The notes: generated from the sequence alone by a model not told the origin. A stretch of DNA of 64,000 nt from Ralstonia pickettii (GCF_016466415.2 NZ_CP066772.2:1-64000); one strand, 5' to 3'; shown: positions 36,777-46,287, numbered from the stretch's first letter. Made by a program: numbers and translations.

Positions 36777-38102
36777 TCAGGAATCGTCGTGCGCGGGTGC
36801 TTCGTCGGGGATCGGGTCCCAGATAAGCCGGGGGTCGAATTGCATGGAGGCGATCATGGTCAGGATCACCACAGCGCCAAATGCCAGTGCCCCCGGGCCC
36901 GCGGTGATGACAGCGAAGGAGCCGAAGTGCACCAGTGCAACCGTGAGCGCCACCACGAACACATCGAGCATCGACCACCTGCCGATGCGTTCGACGAGGC
37001 GATAAAGCCGTGTCCTCTCGTGCGGACGCCATGTCGAGCGCCGGCGTGCCGCGAATACCAGCACCGCAAGAATGGCGAGCTTGAGCATTGGCACCACCAC
37101 GCTCGCAATAAAGACGACCGCAGCGAGGCCCCAGTCGCCGGAGGTCCAGAAGTACGCCACCCCGCTCAGGATCGTGTCGTCTTCCGAGCGCCCGAGTGAG
37201 GTGCTGTGCATCACCGGCAGCAGGTTGGCCGGGATGTACAGCAGCGCGGCAGCCAGGAGCAATGCGGCAGTCCGCGAAACGCTGGCCGGGCGGCGTTCGT
37301 GCAGGGCCGTATGGCAACGACGGCACCGCGGATGCGACCCGACGCCATCCCGCTGTTGCACGCTGCCGCACGTGTGGCAGACCACCAGCCCCGCCTGCTT
37401 TGCGGAAACGGCCTTGAGCGAGTCCGCCACGACCGGTTCTTTCACCGACGCGCCAGTTCGCAGTTCGCCAGACGGCGCTGCGCCATCCCCACCCTCGATC
37501 TCGTCGCACGCATGCCAGAGCTTGTGCGGATCGAAGCGCGAAACCAGCGCCAGCAGCACCGTCAACGCGCCGAATGCAAACAGGCCTGCACCGGGAATCA
37601 CGCGCGCGAGGCTGATCATCTTGACCGTCGTGACCAGCACGCCGAGCATGAACACTTCGATCATTCCCCAAGGGCGAAGCCATTGGAGAAAGCGGATGAC
37701 GAGGCGAAATCCGGGCGGCACACTGCCCGCGCGCAACGGAAGCAACACGTAAAGCAACGCGAGCAATTCCATCGATGGGAAAAGCGTGGTGGTGAAAAAC
37801 ACGACCGCAGCCACGACGCCCATGTGTCCCGCCCAAAGTGAGGACACTGCGTCAAGCAACGTGGCTTGCGACGTCATCCCCTGGGCCTTGAGGGCAATGA
37901 TCGGGAAGCACTGCGCGATCACCAGCGTAATGAGCGCAGCCACCGCCATCGCTGCTGCGTTGTCGAGGGTCGGCCGGGCGAGATGGGCGCTACTCAGGTC
38001 GCTCGCACAACGCGAGCATCGGACGTTCAAGCCTTCCAACGGCGGCGGCCGCCGAAACACGCGGTCGCACTCATGGCAGGCAATCAGGTGGGTGGATTCC
38101 AT
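36777..38102 (-). CDS. pqiA: PqiA, paraquat-inducible membrane protein A
   Basis: A 441-residue inner-membrane protein built from two repeats, each with a cytoplasmic zinc-ribbon-like pair of cysteines followed by four membrane helices. The first pair is CHEC...CSRC near the N-terminus and the second is CHTC...CRRC near residue 225. PqiA is the inner-membrane partner of PqiB. The ATG at 38102 puts the first CxxC about ten residues from the start, as in the family. It begins 87 bp after the outer-membrane efflux gene and is probably on the same transcript. Confidence 0.92.
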   Translation of the reverse strand: MESTHLIACHECDRVFRRPPPLEGLNVRCSRCASDLSSAHLARPTLDNAAAMAVAALITLVIAQCFPIIALKAQGMTSQATLLDAVSSLWAGHMGVVAAVVFFTTTLFPSMELLALLYVLLPLRAGSVPPGFRLVIRFLQWLRPWGMIEVFMLGVLVTTVKMISLARVIPGAGLFAFGALTVLLALVSRFDPHKLWHACDEIEGGDGAAPSGELRTGASVKEPVVADSLKAVSAKQAGLVVCHTCGSVQQRDGVGSHPRCRRCHTALHERRPASVSRTAALLLAAALLYIPANLLPVMHSTSLGRSEDDTILSGVAYFWTSGDWGLAAVVFIASVVVPMLKLAILAVLVFAARRRSTWRPHERTRLYRLVERIGRWSMLDVFVVALTVALVHFGSFAVITAGPGALAFGAVVILTMIASMQFDPRLIWDPIPDEAPAHDDS

Positions 38103-38189
38103 GGGCGTGGACGGAGCCAATCGGCATTGCGGGCGAAGCACGGCACTCCACGCGAGTCGCGTGGAGGCCGAGCCCATCCAAAGGCAATG

Positions 38190-39653
38190 TCAGTCCTTGG
38201 CGATCGTCTGGACAGTGTTTGCGGGCAGTTCACCCATGGCCTGCAGCAAGGCAGCCGTGTCGCTCATGCGCCGGCTGGTCGCACGCACGGTGTCGAGCTG
38301 CGCGTTCAGGTACTGCAGCTCGCTCGACTGCTCGGCAGATGCGGGCAGCGCGCCCAAGCGGCGGCGCGAGGCGGTCTCGTTGAAGGCCGTACGCGCAGCC
38401 GTCGAAGCCACTTCTGCGGAAGCGAGCGTCTGTGCATCGTTCTCCAGCGCGGCGAGCGTGTCGGCAACGTTTTCAAATGCCGACAAGACCGCCGACTTGT
38501 ACTGCAGGACCGTTGCGTCATACAGCTCGAGCGTGGCGCGGCGGTGCGCCATCAACGCGCCGCCGTGGAAGATCGGCTGACTCAGCCCGGCGCCCACGGC
38601 CCATAAGCCGCCCGCCCCCGACAGCAGCGCAGGCCAGCTCAAACCGCCCCGACCAAGCGAGGCAGTGAGCGACAGGCTCGGGAAAAGCTGTGCGGTGGCC
38701 TCGCCTGCGTCTGCAGACGCTGCCCTGACCGCAGCAGCGGCGGCGCGGATATCCGGCCGGGCACGGAGCAGATCCGAGGGTACGGCCACAGGCACCTGGT
38801 TCGGCAGCGAAAGGCTGCTGAACTCGGGTACCGCCGGCGCTGCATCCGGTGTGCGGCCCAGCAACACGGCCAACGCGTGGATCGACACCGCACGCTGTTG
38901 GCGCAACTGCGGCAGCGTCGCCGCCAGCGATGCGGCGCTCTGCGTCGATGCCAGCGCCTGCGCATGCGAGAGCGCCCCCAGCTCGTACCGCCGCTGGCTA
39001 TCTCGCGCCGTCGCGTCTGCCACCACAACAAGACGTTCGGTCAAGGCGATCTGCTGGTCCAGCGCGGCCGCATTGATCACGGCGCCGACAATATTCGCCG
39101 CGAGGGCACGCCGTGCTGCCTCCAGTTCGCAGCCACGCACATCTACCCGCGCCGCGCTCGCGGCATTGGCATAGCGCGTGGCACCGAACAGGTCGAAGGT
39201 GTAATGCGCCTGCAACTGGCCAACAAACACGTTGTAGCGCAGCGCTTCGGGGCCCACGCCCGTGAGGTTCGGCGTGCGCTGGCGTGCGGCTTGCGCCCCA
39301 GCGTCCAGGGACGGCAATGTTGATGCACCCACCTGCGCACGCAGTTCCTCCTGGGCGGCGGACAAGGTCTTCTGCGTTGCAGCCAGCGTGGGGTTATTGC
39401 GCAGTCCTTCTTCCACCAACGCGTTCAGCGCATCGGAGCGATAGAGCTTCCACCATTGCGGCACCGGCGCGGCGCCCACATCAAACTGCTGGGCAACGCC
39501 GGCCGCTTCCACCGTCTTGGCGGGCTGCGAGGTCACGCCGTAATGGTCTGGCGAAGGCGTGGCAGGCGGCACGGCGATAGGCGCCAGGGAGCACGCCGTG
39601 AGAGCGAGCACCGACGTTGCGACAAGCGCGCACGTCATACGAGAGCGTTTCAT
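38190..39653 (-). CDS. NodT-family outer-membrane channel of the second RND system
   Basis: A 487-residue lipoprotein with signal peptide and lipobox LTAC near residue 21, then two TolC-type repeats. Typical NodT pieces are WWKLYRSDALNALVEEGLRNNPTL and PSDLLRARPDIRAAAAAVRAASA. It forms the exit duct for the second pump. GGAG stands 8 nt before the ATG at 39653, two bases after the pump gene's stop, so cotranslation is likely. Confidence 0.93.
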   Translation of the reverse strand: MKRSRMTCALVATSVLALTACSLAPIAVPPATPSPDHYGVTSQPAKTVEAAGVAQQFDVGAAPVPQWWKLYRSDALNALVEEGLRNNPTLAATQKTLSAAQEELRAQVGASTLPSLDAGAQAARQRTPNLTGVGPEALRYNVFVGQLQAHYTFDLFGATRYANAASAARVDVRGCELEAARRALAANIVGAVINAAALDQQIALTERLVVVADATARDSQRRYELGALSHAQALASTQSAASLAATLPQLRQQRAVSIHALAVLLGRTPDAAPAVPEFSSLSLPNQVPVAVPSDLLRARPDIRAAAAAVRAASADAGEATAQLFPSLSLTASLGRGGLSWPALLSGAGGLWAVGAGLSQPIFHGGALMAHRRATLELYDATVLQYKSAVLSAFENVADTLAALENDAQTLASAEVASTAARTAFNETASRRRLGALPASAEQSSELQYLNAQLDTVRATSRRMSDTAALLQAMGELPANTVQTIAKD

Positions 39654-39655
39654 GA

Positions 39656-42600
39656 TCAATTCTCCAGGGCGGCAGAGCCGGTCGAAGGCAGGTCCCGTTC
39701 GTCCGGGCGCACCTTGAAACACGCGGCATACAGCGCCGGCAGGAAAAAGATGGTCAGTACCGTGGCGATGGTGATGCCGCCCATCAGCGCGGTGGCCATC
39801 GGCCCGAAGAAGCCCGAGCGCAGCAGCGGGATCAGCGCCAGCACAGCGGCAGCGGCCGTCAGCATGATGGGCCGGAAGCGCCGCACCGTTGCGCCGATGA
39901 TGGCGTCAAAGCGTTTTTGGCCCGCCGCGATGTCCTGGTCGATCTGGTCCACCAGGATCACGGAGTTGCGCATGATGATCCCGAACATGGCGATCACCCC
40001 GAGCAGCGCCACGAACCCGAATGGCTTGCCGAACAGCAGCAGCGCCGTCACCACGCCAATCAGCCCCAGCGGAGCGGTCAACACGACGATGAACGTGCGC
40101 GAGAAGCTCTTGAGCTGGATCATCAGCAGCGTCAGCACGGCAATGATCATCAGGGGCATCTCGGCATTGATCGACGTCTGGCCCTTCACGCTCTCTTCCA
40201 CCGCGCCGCCAATCTGGATGCGATAGCCCACCGGCAGCTTGGCGCGTTCTGCGGCCAGGGCCTGATCGATGTCACGCGTCACGCCGATGCCCTGCGCGTT
40301 GCCGCGCACGTCTGCCTGCACCGTGATGGTCGGCTGGCGATCGCGTTCCCAGATCACGCCGTACTCGAGCTTGTTCTGCACATGCCCAATCGCACCGAGC
40401 GGAACCGGGCCGTTGGGCGTCGGCATGGCGAGGCCGGCGAGCTTGGCGGGGTCGACACGTTCCGTCTTCGGTGCACGCAGATCGACGTTGATCAGCTTGT
40501 CACGTTCGCGATACTGCGTGACCGTGTAGCCGGACAGCGTCATGGCGAGGAAGTTGGAGACATCTTCCGACGTCACCCCAAGCTGGCGCGCCTTGATCTG
40601 GTCGATCTCGAACGACATCGAACGTTCTGCCGGTTCATCCCAGTCGAACTGCACGTTCTGGGTGCGCGCATCCGCACGGACCTTCTCGGCCACCTTGTCA
40701 GCGATGTTGCGCACGGTGGCGATGTTGTCGCCACTCACACGGAACTTGATCGGGAAACCCACGGGCGGGCCGTTCTCGAGCTGGGCAACACGGGTGCGAA
40801 CGCCAGAGAAATCCTTCTCGAGCGTGGCGCTCAGCCACCGCGACAGTGCGTCGCGTTCTTCAACGTTCTTGGCCGTGATGACGAACTGGGCGAAGTTCGG
40901 CTGCTGAAGCTGCTGGTCCAGCGGCAGATAAAAACGCGGGGCACCGGTGCCGACGTAATCGACAAAGTGTTCGATCTCCTTTCGACCATCCAGGGCTTTC
41001 TCCAGGCGCTTTGCCTCGCGCAGGGTGGCGTCAAAAGACGCCCCTTCCGGCAAGCGCAGATCCACCAGCAATTCGGGCCGCTCGGAGTTCGGGAAGAACT
41101 GCTGGGGCACACGGGTGAACGCCACCATGGCCAGAGCAAACAGCACGGCCGTGACACCCAGGATTGCCCATCGGCGTCCGATACAGAACGAGATCCAACC
41201 CGACAGGCGCTGATAAAAGCCGGTGTTGTAGATATCGTGCTCGTGGCCATGCTCGGCCGCGCCGTTCTTGTGCTCGGGCAGCATGTGGTAGCCCAGCAGC
41301 GGCACCAGCACCACGGCCGCAAACCACGACACGATCAATGAGATGGCCGACACCTCGAAGATCGACCGCGTGTACTCGCCCGTGCTCGATTTGGCGAGCG
41401 CGATCGGCAGAAAACCGGACACCGTCACCAGCGTGCCGGTCAGCATGGGGAATGCGGTACTCGAGTAGGCAAAGGCGGCGGCGCGCAGGCGGCTCCACCC
41501 CTGCTCGAGCTTCACGGCCATCATCTCGACCGCAATGATGGCGTCGTCCACCAGCAGCCCGAGTGCCAGCACGAGCGTGCCCAGTGACACCTTGTCCAGC
41601 CCGATGCCGAAGACGTGCATGCAAAGTGCGGTCACCGCCAGCACGATCGGGATGGAAATCACCACCACCATGCCCGTACGCAAGCCCAGCGATACCAGGC
41701 TCACCACCAGCACAATCGCCACGGCTTCACCGACCGAGCGCACGAATTCATCCACGGAGTGCTTGACGGCATGCGGCATGCTGGAAACCGGAGACAGCTT
41801 TAGCCCAGCAGGCAGCGTCGCCTGAAGTTCGACCGCCGTGGCGTCGAGCGCCTTGCCGAGGTCGATCACATCGCCGCCCTTCTGCATCGTTACACCAATG
41901 CCCAGCACGGCATGGCCGTTGGCGCGCATCTGCGTCACGGGCGGGTCGTCGTAGCCGCGGGTGATCTTCGCGATATCGCCCAGCCGGAAGGTGCGCTTGT
42001 TCACCGTGATCAGCATGTCGGCCAACGCCTGCACATCCTTGAATGCGCCGGTCGGTCGTACGAACACGCGATCATCGGCGGTCGTGATCGTGCCGACCGG
42101 TGCCACGGTGTTCTGTGCGTCGATGGCCTGTGCGATCTGCTGCGGCGTGATGGCGAGCCGGGTCAGCTGCGCATTGGAGATTTCGATGAAGACGTGCTCG
42201 GCCGGATCACCGAAATAGTCGACCTTGGCGACGCCCGGCACGCGCAGCAGGACGGTGCGCAGCTTGTCTGCATAGTCGTGCAGTTGTGCCGGCGAGAAGC
42301 CGTCGCCTTCGAGCGCATAGATGTTGGTGTAGACATCACCGAACTCATCGTTGAAGAACGGCCCGACCGTGCCCTTGGGCAACGTTGCACGGATGTCGCC
42401 CACTTTCTTCCGCACCTGATACCAGGTCTCCGGCACGTCCTTGACTGGGGCGGCGTCCTTCATGGCGAAGAAGATCATCGACTCGCCGGGGCGCGAATAG
42501 CTCTTGATGTTGTCGACATACGGTGCAGCCTGAAGCTGGCGCCCGATGCGGTCGGTAATTTGCTCCTGGACTTCGCGCGCAGTTGCACCCGGCCAGTATG

Positions 42601-42823
42601 TCTGGATCACCATTGTCCGGAAGGTGAACGGCGGATCTTCAGACTGGGCAAGATGCGTGTAACCGATCACGCCAAAAAGCGTCGCCAGGCCGATCAGGAA
42701 GATCACCAGCTGCTGGTGGCGTAGTGCCCAGGCCGACAGGTTGAAGCCGCCCTCGTCCGCCTGAGATGCAGACGCCGCCACCGGGGCCGTGCCTTGCACG
42801 ATTTCGCGATCATCGGCGCTCAT
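39656..42823 (-). CDS. RND efflux permease (second system)
   Basis: A 1055-residue inner-membrane RND pump. Membrane aspartates are in GLLVDDAIIAVEMM. At the position of the AcrB relay lysine it reads FGIIMRNSVILVDQ, with arginine, as in the TriC/MexK-like branch from memory; the pump is thus not a close AcrB ortholog. A His-rich cytoplasmic segment (EHKNGAAEHGHEHD) is present near residue 520. The start overlaps the adaptor gene by 4 bp. Orientation and promoter place it under site B and TetR2. Confidence 0.94.
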   Translation of the reverse strand: MSADDREIVQGTAPVAASASQADEGGFNLSAWALRHQQLVIFLIGLATLFGVIGYTHLAQSEDPPFTFRTMVIQTYWPGATAREVQEQITDRIGRQLQAAPYVDNIKSYSRPGESMIFFAMKDAAPVKDVPETWYQVRKKVGDIRATLPKGTVGPFFNDEFGDVYTNIYALEGDGFSPAQLHDYADKLRTVLLRVPGVAKVDYFGDPAEHVFIEISNAQLTRLAITPQQIAQAIDAQNTVAPVGTITTADDRVFVRPTGAFKDVQALADMLITVNKRTFRLGDIAKITRGYDDPPVTQMRANGHAVLGIGVTMQKGGDVIDLGKALDATAVELQATLPAGLKLSPVSSMPHAVKHSVDEFVRSVGEAVAIVLVVSLVSLGLRTGMVVVISIPIVLAVTALCMHVFGIGLDKVSLGTLVLALGLLVDDAIIAVEMMAVKLEQGWSRLRAAAFAYSSTAFPMLTGTLVTVSGFLPIALAKSSTGEYTRSIFEVSAISLIVSWFAAVVLVPLLGYHMLPEHKNGAAEHGHEHDIYNTGFYQRLSGWISFCIGRRWAILGVTAVLFALAMVAFTRVPQQFFPNSERPELLVDLRLPEGASFDATLREAKRLEKALDGRKEIEHFVDYVGTGAPRFYLPLDQQLQQPNFAQFVITAKNVEERDALSRWLSATLEKDFSGVRTRVAQLENGPPVGFPIKFRVSGDNIATVRNIADKVAEKVRADARTQNVQFDWDEPAERSMSFEIDQIKARQLGVTSEDVSNFLAMTLSGYTVTQYRERDKLINVDLRAPKTERVDPAKLAGLAMPTPNGPVPLGAIGHVQNKLEYGVIWERDRQPTITVQADVRGNAQGIGVTRDIDQALAAERAKLPVGYRIQIGGAVEESVKGQTSINAEMPLMIIAVLTLLMIQLKSFSRTFIVVLTAPLGLIGVVTALLLFGKPFGFVALLGVIAMFGIIMRNSVILVDQIDQDIAAGQKRFDAIIGATVRRFRPIMLTAAAAVLALIPLLRSGFFGPMATALMGGITIATVLTIFFLPALYAACFKVRPDERDLPSTGSAALEN

Positions 42824-43986
42824 GATGCAAAGTCCTCAGGGTGCAGCGGGGCGACCACTTGCACGTGCTGACCGGCATTGACGGCATGCACGCCCTGCAT
42901 CACTACGCGATCGCCGTCGCGCAAACCGGAAGCGACCAGCACGCTGCGCTCGTCGTAACGCGCGATGGTGACGGGGCGCAATTCCAAGGTATCCGTGTTC
43001 GCGCGCACCACCCAGACCGCGGGCTCTTCGCCACGGTGAAAGAGTGCGGTGACCGGCAGCTTGAACGGGCGCGCGGCTCCCGCGTCGCTCTTCGCATCGA
43101 AGGCGATATTGGCGGTCATACCCATGCGCACCGCCGCGTTTGGCGCCACGAGCGACAGCTTGACGCGCCACGTGCGGCTTTGCGGATCGGCCGTGGGCGA
43201 TACCTCACGCACGCGTGCCTCAAAAACTTGCGAGGGCGCAGCCGGGAGGCTTACGCGAGCCGTGCTTCCCACGGTCAGTGAAGACAACGCGCTCTCGGGC
43301 GCATCGCAAACGATGTCGACGTCACCCGTCCAATCGAGGTGATAGATCGATTGACCCGCCTGGACGTTCTGGCCGGTGTCCGCATCTTCCGAGGTGATGA
43401 CGCCATCGTGGTCTGCCACCAGCGTCGCGTAGCGCAGGCGATCGCCAACGAGTGCGGCCTGCGCGCGCGCCGAATCGCGTTGCGCAAGTGCGGATGCGTA
43501 GGCGTCCTGCGTCTGCTCCATCTGCGCCGGCGCAATCAGGTTCGCCTGCGACTGCGCGCGGTCACGGTCAAGCTGTTGCTTGGCGTAGACGAGCCGATGT
43601 TCGGCAGCTTCCAGTTGCGCCCGTGCATTGGCGAGGTCGTTGCGCAGATCCGACTGATCGAGCATCGCCAGCACCTGACCTTGCTTGACGGTATCGCCGA
43701 TGCGCACGCGGCGCTCGACTACTTTGCCGGCAACACGGAACGACAGCGGCGTGGAGTACCGCGCCTGCACCTGCCCCGGCAGGGTGTTGGCAACGGCGTT
43801 GCCGTCCGGGTGCAGCGTCAGCGCAACGACCGGTTTGGGCGCGCTGACCAGGGTTTCGCTGTGGTGGCAGCCCGCGAGCAGTACAGCGCAGCAGGCGGCA
43901 ATGACAAGGGGCGCACGTTTGGAACGCCCGACGACGGACAGGTGGGGGCGCGCTGTCGTTTGCGCATGACGACCAGGATGTTTCAC
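42820..43986 (-). CDS. RND periplasmic adaptor (second system)
   Basis: A membrane fusion protein of about 388 residues with a lipobox LLAGC, a lipoyl domain split by a helical hairpin (residues about 80-180) and a VADHDGVITSEDADTGQNV half motif. The start is uncertain. The GTG at 43986 gives a reasonable n-region and has GGAAA upstream, while an ATG at 44034 adds 16 residues. It is the first gene of the leftward unit, which leaves an untranslated leader of about 275 nt after the predicted -10 at 44269. It ends with an ATGA overlap into the pump gene. Confidence 0.9.
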   Translation of the reverse strand: MKHPGRHAQTTARPHLSVVGRSKRAPLVIAACCAVLLAGCHHSETLVSAPKPVVALTLHPDGNAVANTLPGQVQARYSTPLSFRVAGKVVERRVRIGDTVKQGQVLAMLDQSDLRNDLANARAQLEAAEHRLVYAKQQLDRDRAQSQANLIAPAQMEQTQDAYASALAQRDSARAQAALVGDRLRYATLVADHDGVITSEDADTGQNVQAGQSIYHLDWTGDVDIVCDAPESALSSLTVGSTARVSLPAAPSQVFEARVREVSPTADPQSRTWRVKLSLVAPNAAVRMGMTANIAFDAKSDAGAARPFKLPVTALFHRGEEPAVWVVRANTDTLELRPVTIARYDERSVLVASGLRDGDRVVMQGVHAVNAGQHVQVVAPLHPEDFAS

Positions 43987-44268
43987 GATGTTTCCAAGCA
44001 AGTGATGGCCTAACGAACAATGGGTAACGCACATCCCGCAGCCGCGCTTCTTCTGCGCGGTCGGCTCTCGGGCTACGCGTCACGGAACTCGGATGTCGGG
44101 TACGCGAGTCGCCTGTCTCCACGGCGTTCAGGAACCACTTCTCGGCGAATGGCTGCACTCAGCCGGCAAGCAACGGCGGACGGCTCTCTGGCCTTTTTCG
44201 CCGGGGACTTGCCCCATCACCGCGTCCTAACTCAGGGCGCATCACCCTGATCGACCCTACATTTCGAC

Positions 44269-44319
44269 ATTAAACTCATAACTGATATTATTGTCAACTA
44301 TGACGCAAGACACTATCAT
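44269..44319. promoter_or_regulatory. Site B: back-to-back promoters with shared operator (RND-pqi unit / tetR2)
   Basis: The minus strand carries TTGACA (44297-44292), a 17-bp spacer and TTTAAT (44274-44269), aimed at the pump operon. The plus strand carries TTGTCA (44291-44296), 17 bp and TATCAT (44314-44319), aimed at tetR2. The core 44274-44306 keeps the same spacing as site A at 33588-33620, including CTGAT and TGTCAA blocks. The rest of the 363-bp gap, 43987-44268, is the long leader of the pump operon, with no gene seen. Confidence 0.85.
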
Positions 44320-44349
44320 CCTCGAGGAGACCACCATTCCAGACCCCCT

Positions 44350-45066
44350 ATGCGGAACCTCACGAATCGCGTGGCAGAAGGCTGCCGCGAGCGGCGCGGC
44401 ACCCGGCGCAAACAGGAAACACGGGCACGTCTGCTTCACGCGGCGCTGTTGCTGCTGTCTGAAAAGAACATTGAGCGCGTCGCCATCAACGAGATCACCG
44501 AAGCCGCCGATGTGGGCTTCGGCTCGTTCTACAACCACTTCGAATCGAAGGAAGGGCTCTTTGCCGCCGTGATCGACTGGGCGTTTGAGGACTTTGCTGA
44601 CAAGCTGGATACCATTGCGCATGGCCTGACCGATCCGGCCGAGGTCATCGCTATCGCGGTCCGTCACACGTTGCTGCGGGCGCAGCGCGAACCGGCCTGG
44701 GGCCGGCTGCTGATGCGCGAAGGCGTGTCTACACGCGCCCTGACGCGCGGCCTGGGCTTGCGCCTGCTACGCGACAGCAAGCGCGGGCTTGCCGCCAAGC
44801 GCTTTGTGGTGGCCGATCCGCTGACCAGCGTGCTTTCAGTGATTGGGACAGTGCTCGCCGGTGTTGCGGCCGAGCTGCACTTTACGGCGGCACCGGCGGT
44901 TCCCGGGCGCAGCCGTCAGACGGCTGCGGTTCGCGTCGAGCATTTGGCCGAACGTGCGGCCGTCTTCGTACTCCAGGCACTGGGCGTCAAGCGTGCTGAA
45001 GCGGAAAGAATCGCGCAACTGCCGCTACCGGAAGTCAGGGACGGTAACGCGGCAGCCGCCATGTGA
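44350..45066 (+). CDS. TetR-family regulator 2
   Basis: A 238-residue TetR protein, paralogous to TetR1. A 25-residue block spanning the helix-turn-helix is identical between them, and the ligand domain shares HTLLRAQREPAWGR-like and LAAKRFVVADP segments. The ATG at 44350 is about 24 nt from the predicted transcription start and has no good Shine-Dalgarno sequence; a GTG at 44371 is an alternative. It is divergent from the RND-pqi unit and predicted to repress it and itself. Cross-control with TetR1 is likely because the DNA-reading helices are identical. Confidence 0.93.
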   Translation: MRNLTNRVAEGCRERRGTRRKQETRARLLHAALLLLSEKNIERVAINEITEAADVGFGSFYNHFESKEGLFAAVIDWAFEDFADKLDTIAHGLTDPAEVIAIAVRHTLLRAQREPAWGRLLMREGVSTRALTRGLGLRLLRDSKRGLAAKRFVVADPLTSVLSVIGTVLAGVAAELHFTAAPAVPGRSRQTAAVRVEHLAERAAVFVLQALGVKRAEAERIAQLPLPEVRDGNAAAAM

Positions 45067-45090
45067 GCCCTCGCGCTGTCTGGCGAGGGC
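45067..45090. terminator. Hairpin between tetR2 and AI-2E permease gene
   Basis: A perfect 8-bp stem (GCCCTCGC and GCGAGGGC) with an 8-nt loop follows the tetR2 stop directly and lies between convergent genes. There is no T-run. Confidence 0.55.
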
Positions 45091-45099
45091 GCGCATCGA

Positions 45100-46287
45100 T
45101 CAGGCGTGATAGAGCTCGCTCGCCAGATAGCGGTGGCGCAATTCCCGTAGCGCGGCTGCAAGAACGGCGCTGGCAGGCAAAGCCAGCAGCACGCCAAAGA
45201 ATCCGAACAGGTGACCGAACGCCAGCAACGCAAAGATCACGGCCAACGGGTGCAAGCCAATGCGCTCGCCAATCAAGCGCGGCGTGAGGAAGACGTTTTC
45301 TAGGATCTGGCCCAGGCCATACACCACAGCAACGGCGCCGATGCCGTAAAGATCGCCAAACTGAAGCACGGCGGCCAACACGGCAAGCGCAAGGCCAGCG
45401 GCAAATCCGACATAGGGAATGAACACCGCCAAGCCAGTAAACAACCCCAACGGCAAGGCAATCTCGAAGCCGGCCAGCGTCAAGGCGATGGGGTAAAACG
45501 CGGCCAACACGACCATCACCAAAAGCTGCCCGCGCAGGTATTGCGACAGCATCCGATCAATGTCGATGACGAACGCCTGCGTCTTGGCAAGCCACCGACG
45601 GGGGACAAGGCTTTCCATACGTCGAAACATCTGGTGGCGGTCGTAAAGCAGATAGAACAGCACCAGCGGAACCAGCACCACGTTGCCCACGACGGTCAAC
45701 ATCGCGTTGCCGCTTGTGCGCAGGTATTGCCAGATGGCAATGGCGGAGTTGCCTTCACCACCATAGCGCGGTCCGGCCAGCAGATCGCGCAAATGTGGCA
45801 GATCCAGGTCGACGCCAAGCCCGAAAACAGCCAGCTTCGGCCGCAACCAGGCATTCAGCGTGGCAAGCAGCGCAGGAATTTTCGCCTGGAGTTGCGGACC
45901 TTCGGTCTGGACGACGGCGAACATCAGCGTGACGAGCAGCGCCGCCATCGCGGCAAAGCACAGGATCATCACCAACGCGGCGATCCAGCGGGGCAACCCC
46001 CGACGCGCCAGCCACTCCACCCCCGGCTGCAACATGTAGGCGATCAGCGCGCCCAGCAGGAACGGGGTCAACACCGGCCGCAGTGCCCACATGAGGACAC
46101 CGATTGCAAGCGCGACAAGGCCCCACAGCCAGGCCTGGCGGCGTATCAGAGCGGACACCAGTGTTCTCGATAGGCGCGCGCTACCCTGGGGATGGACGTT
46201 GCACCGTTCGCAACGGGAAGCGGCGCTCACCCGAGAAGACGGAACCCGCAACTCATTTCTCCTCGAAGTACGCGACGGCATGGTCAA
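45100..46287 (-). CDS. AI-2E-family membrane permease
   Basis: A protein of up to 395 residues in the AI-2E transporter family (YdiK/PerM/TqsA relatives) with seven to eight helices. Typical segments are RPVLTPFLLGALIAYML, a long amphipathic region, LGLFTGLAVFIPYVGF and GERIGLHPLAVIFALLAFG. Members export AI-2 or act as ion antiporters, and function cannot be assigned here. The start is uncertain: the ATG at 46287 overlaps the LysR gene end by 35 bp, and a GTG at 46158 would place the first helix nearer the N-terminus. It is probably cotranscribed with the LysR gene. Confidence 0.85.
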   Translation of the reverse strand: MTMPSRTSRRNELRVPSSRVSAASRCERCNVHPQGSARLSRTLVSALIRRQAWLWGLVALAIGVLMWALRPVLTPFLLGALIAYMLQPGVEWLARRGLPRWIAALVMILCFAAMAALLVTLMFAVVQTEGPQLQAKIPALLATLNAWLRPKLAVFGLGVDLDLPHLRDLLAGPRYGGEGNSAIAIWQYLRTSGNAMLTVVGNVVLVPLVLFYLLYDRHQMFRRMESLVPRRWLAKTQAFVIDIDRMLSQYLRGQLLVMVVLAAFYPIALTLAGFEIALPLGLFTGLAVFIPYVGFAAGLALAVLAAVLQFGDLYGIGAVAVVYGLGQILENVFLTPRLIGERIGLHPLAVIFALLAFGHLFGFFGVLLALPASAVLAAALRELRHRYLASELYHA

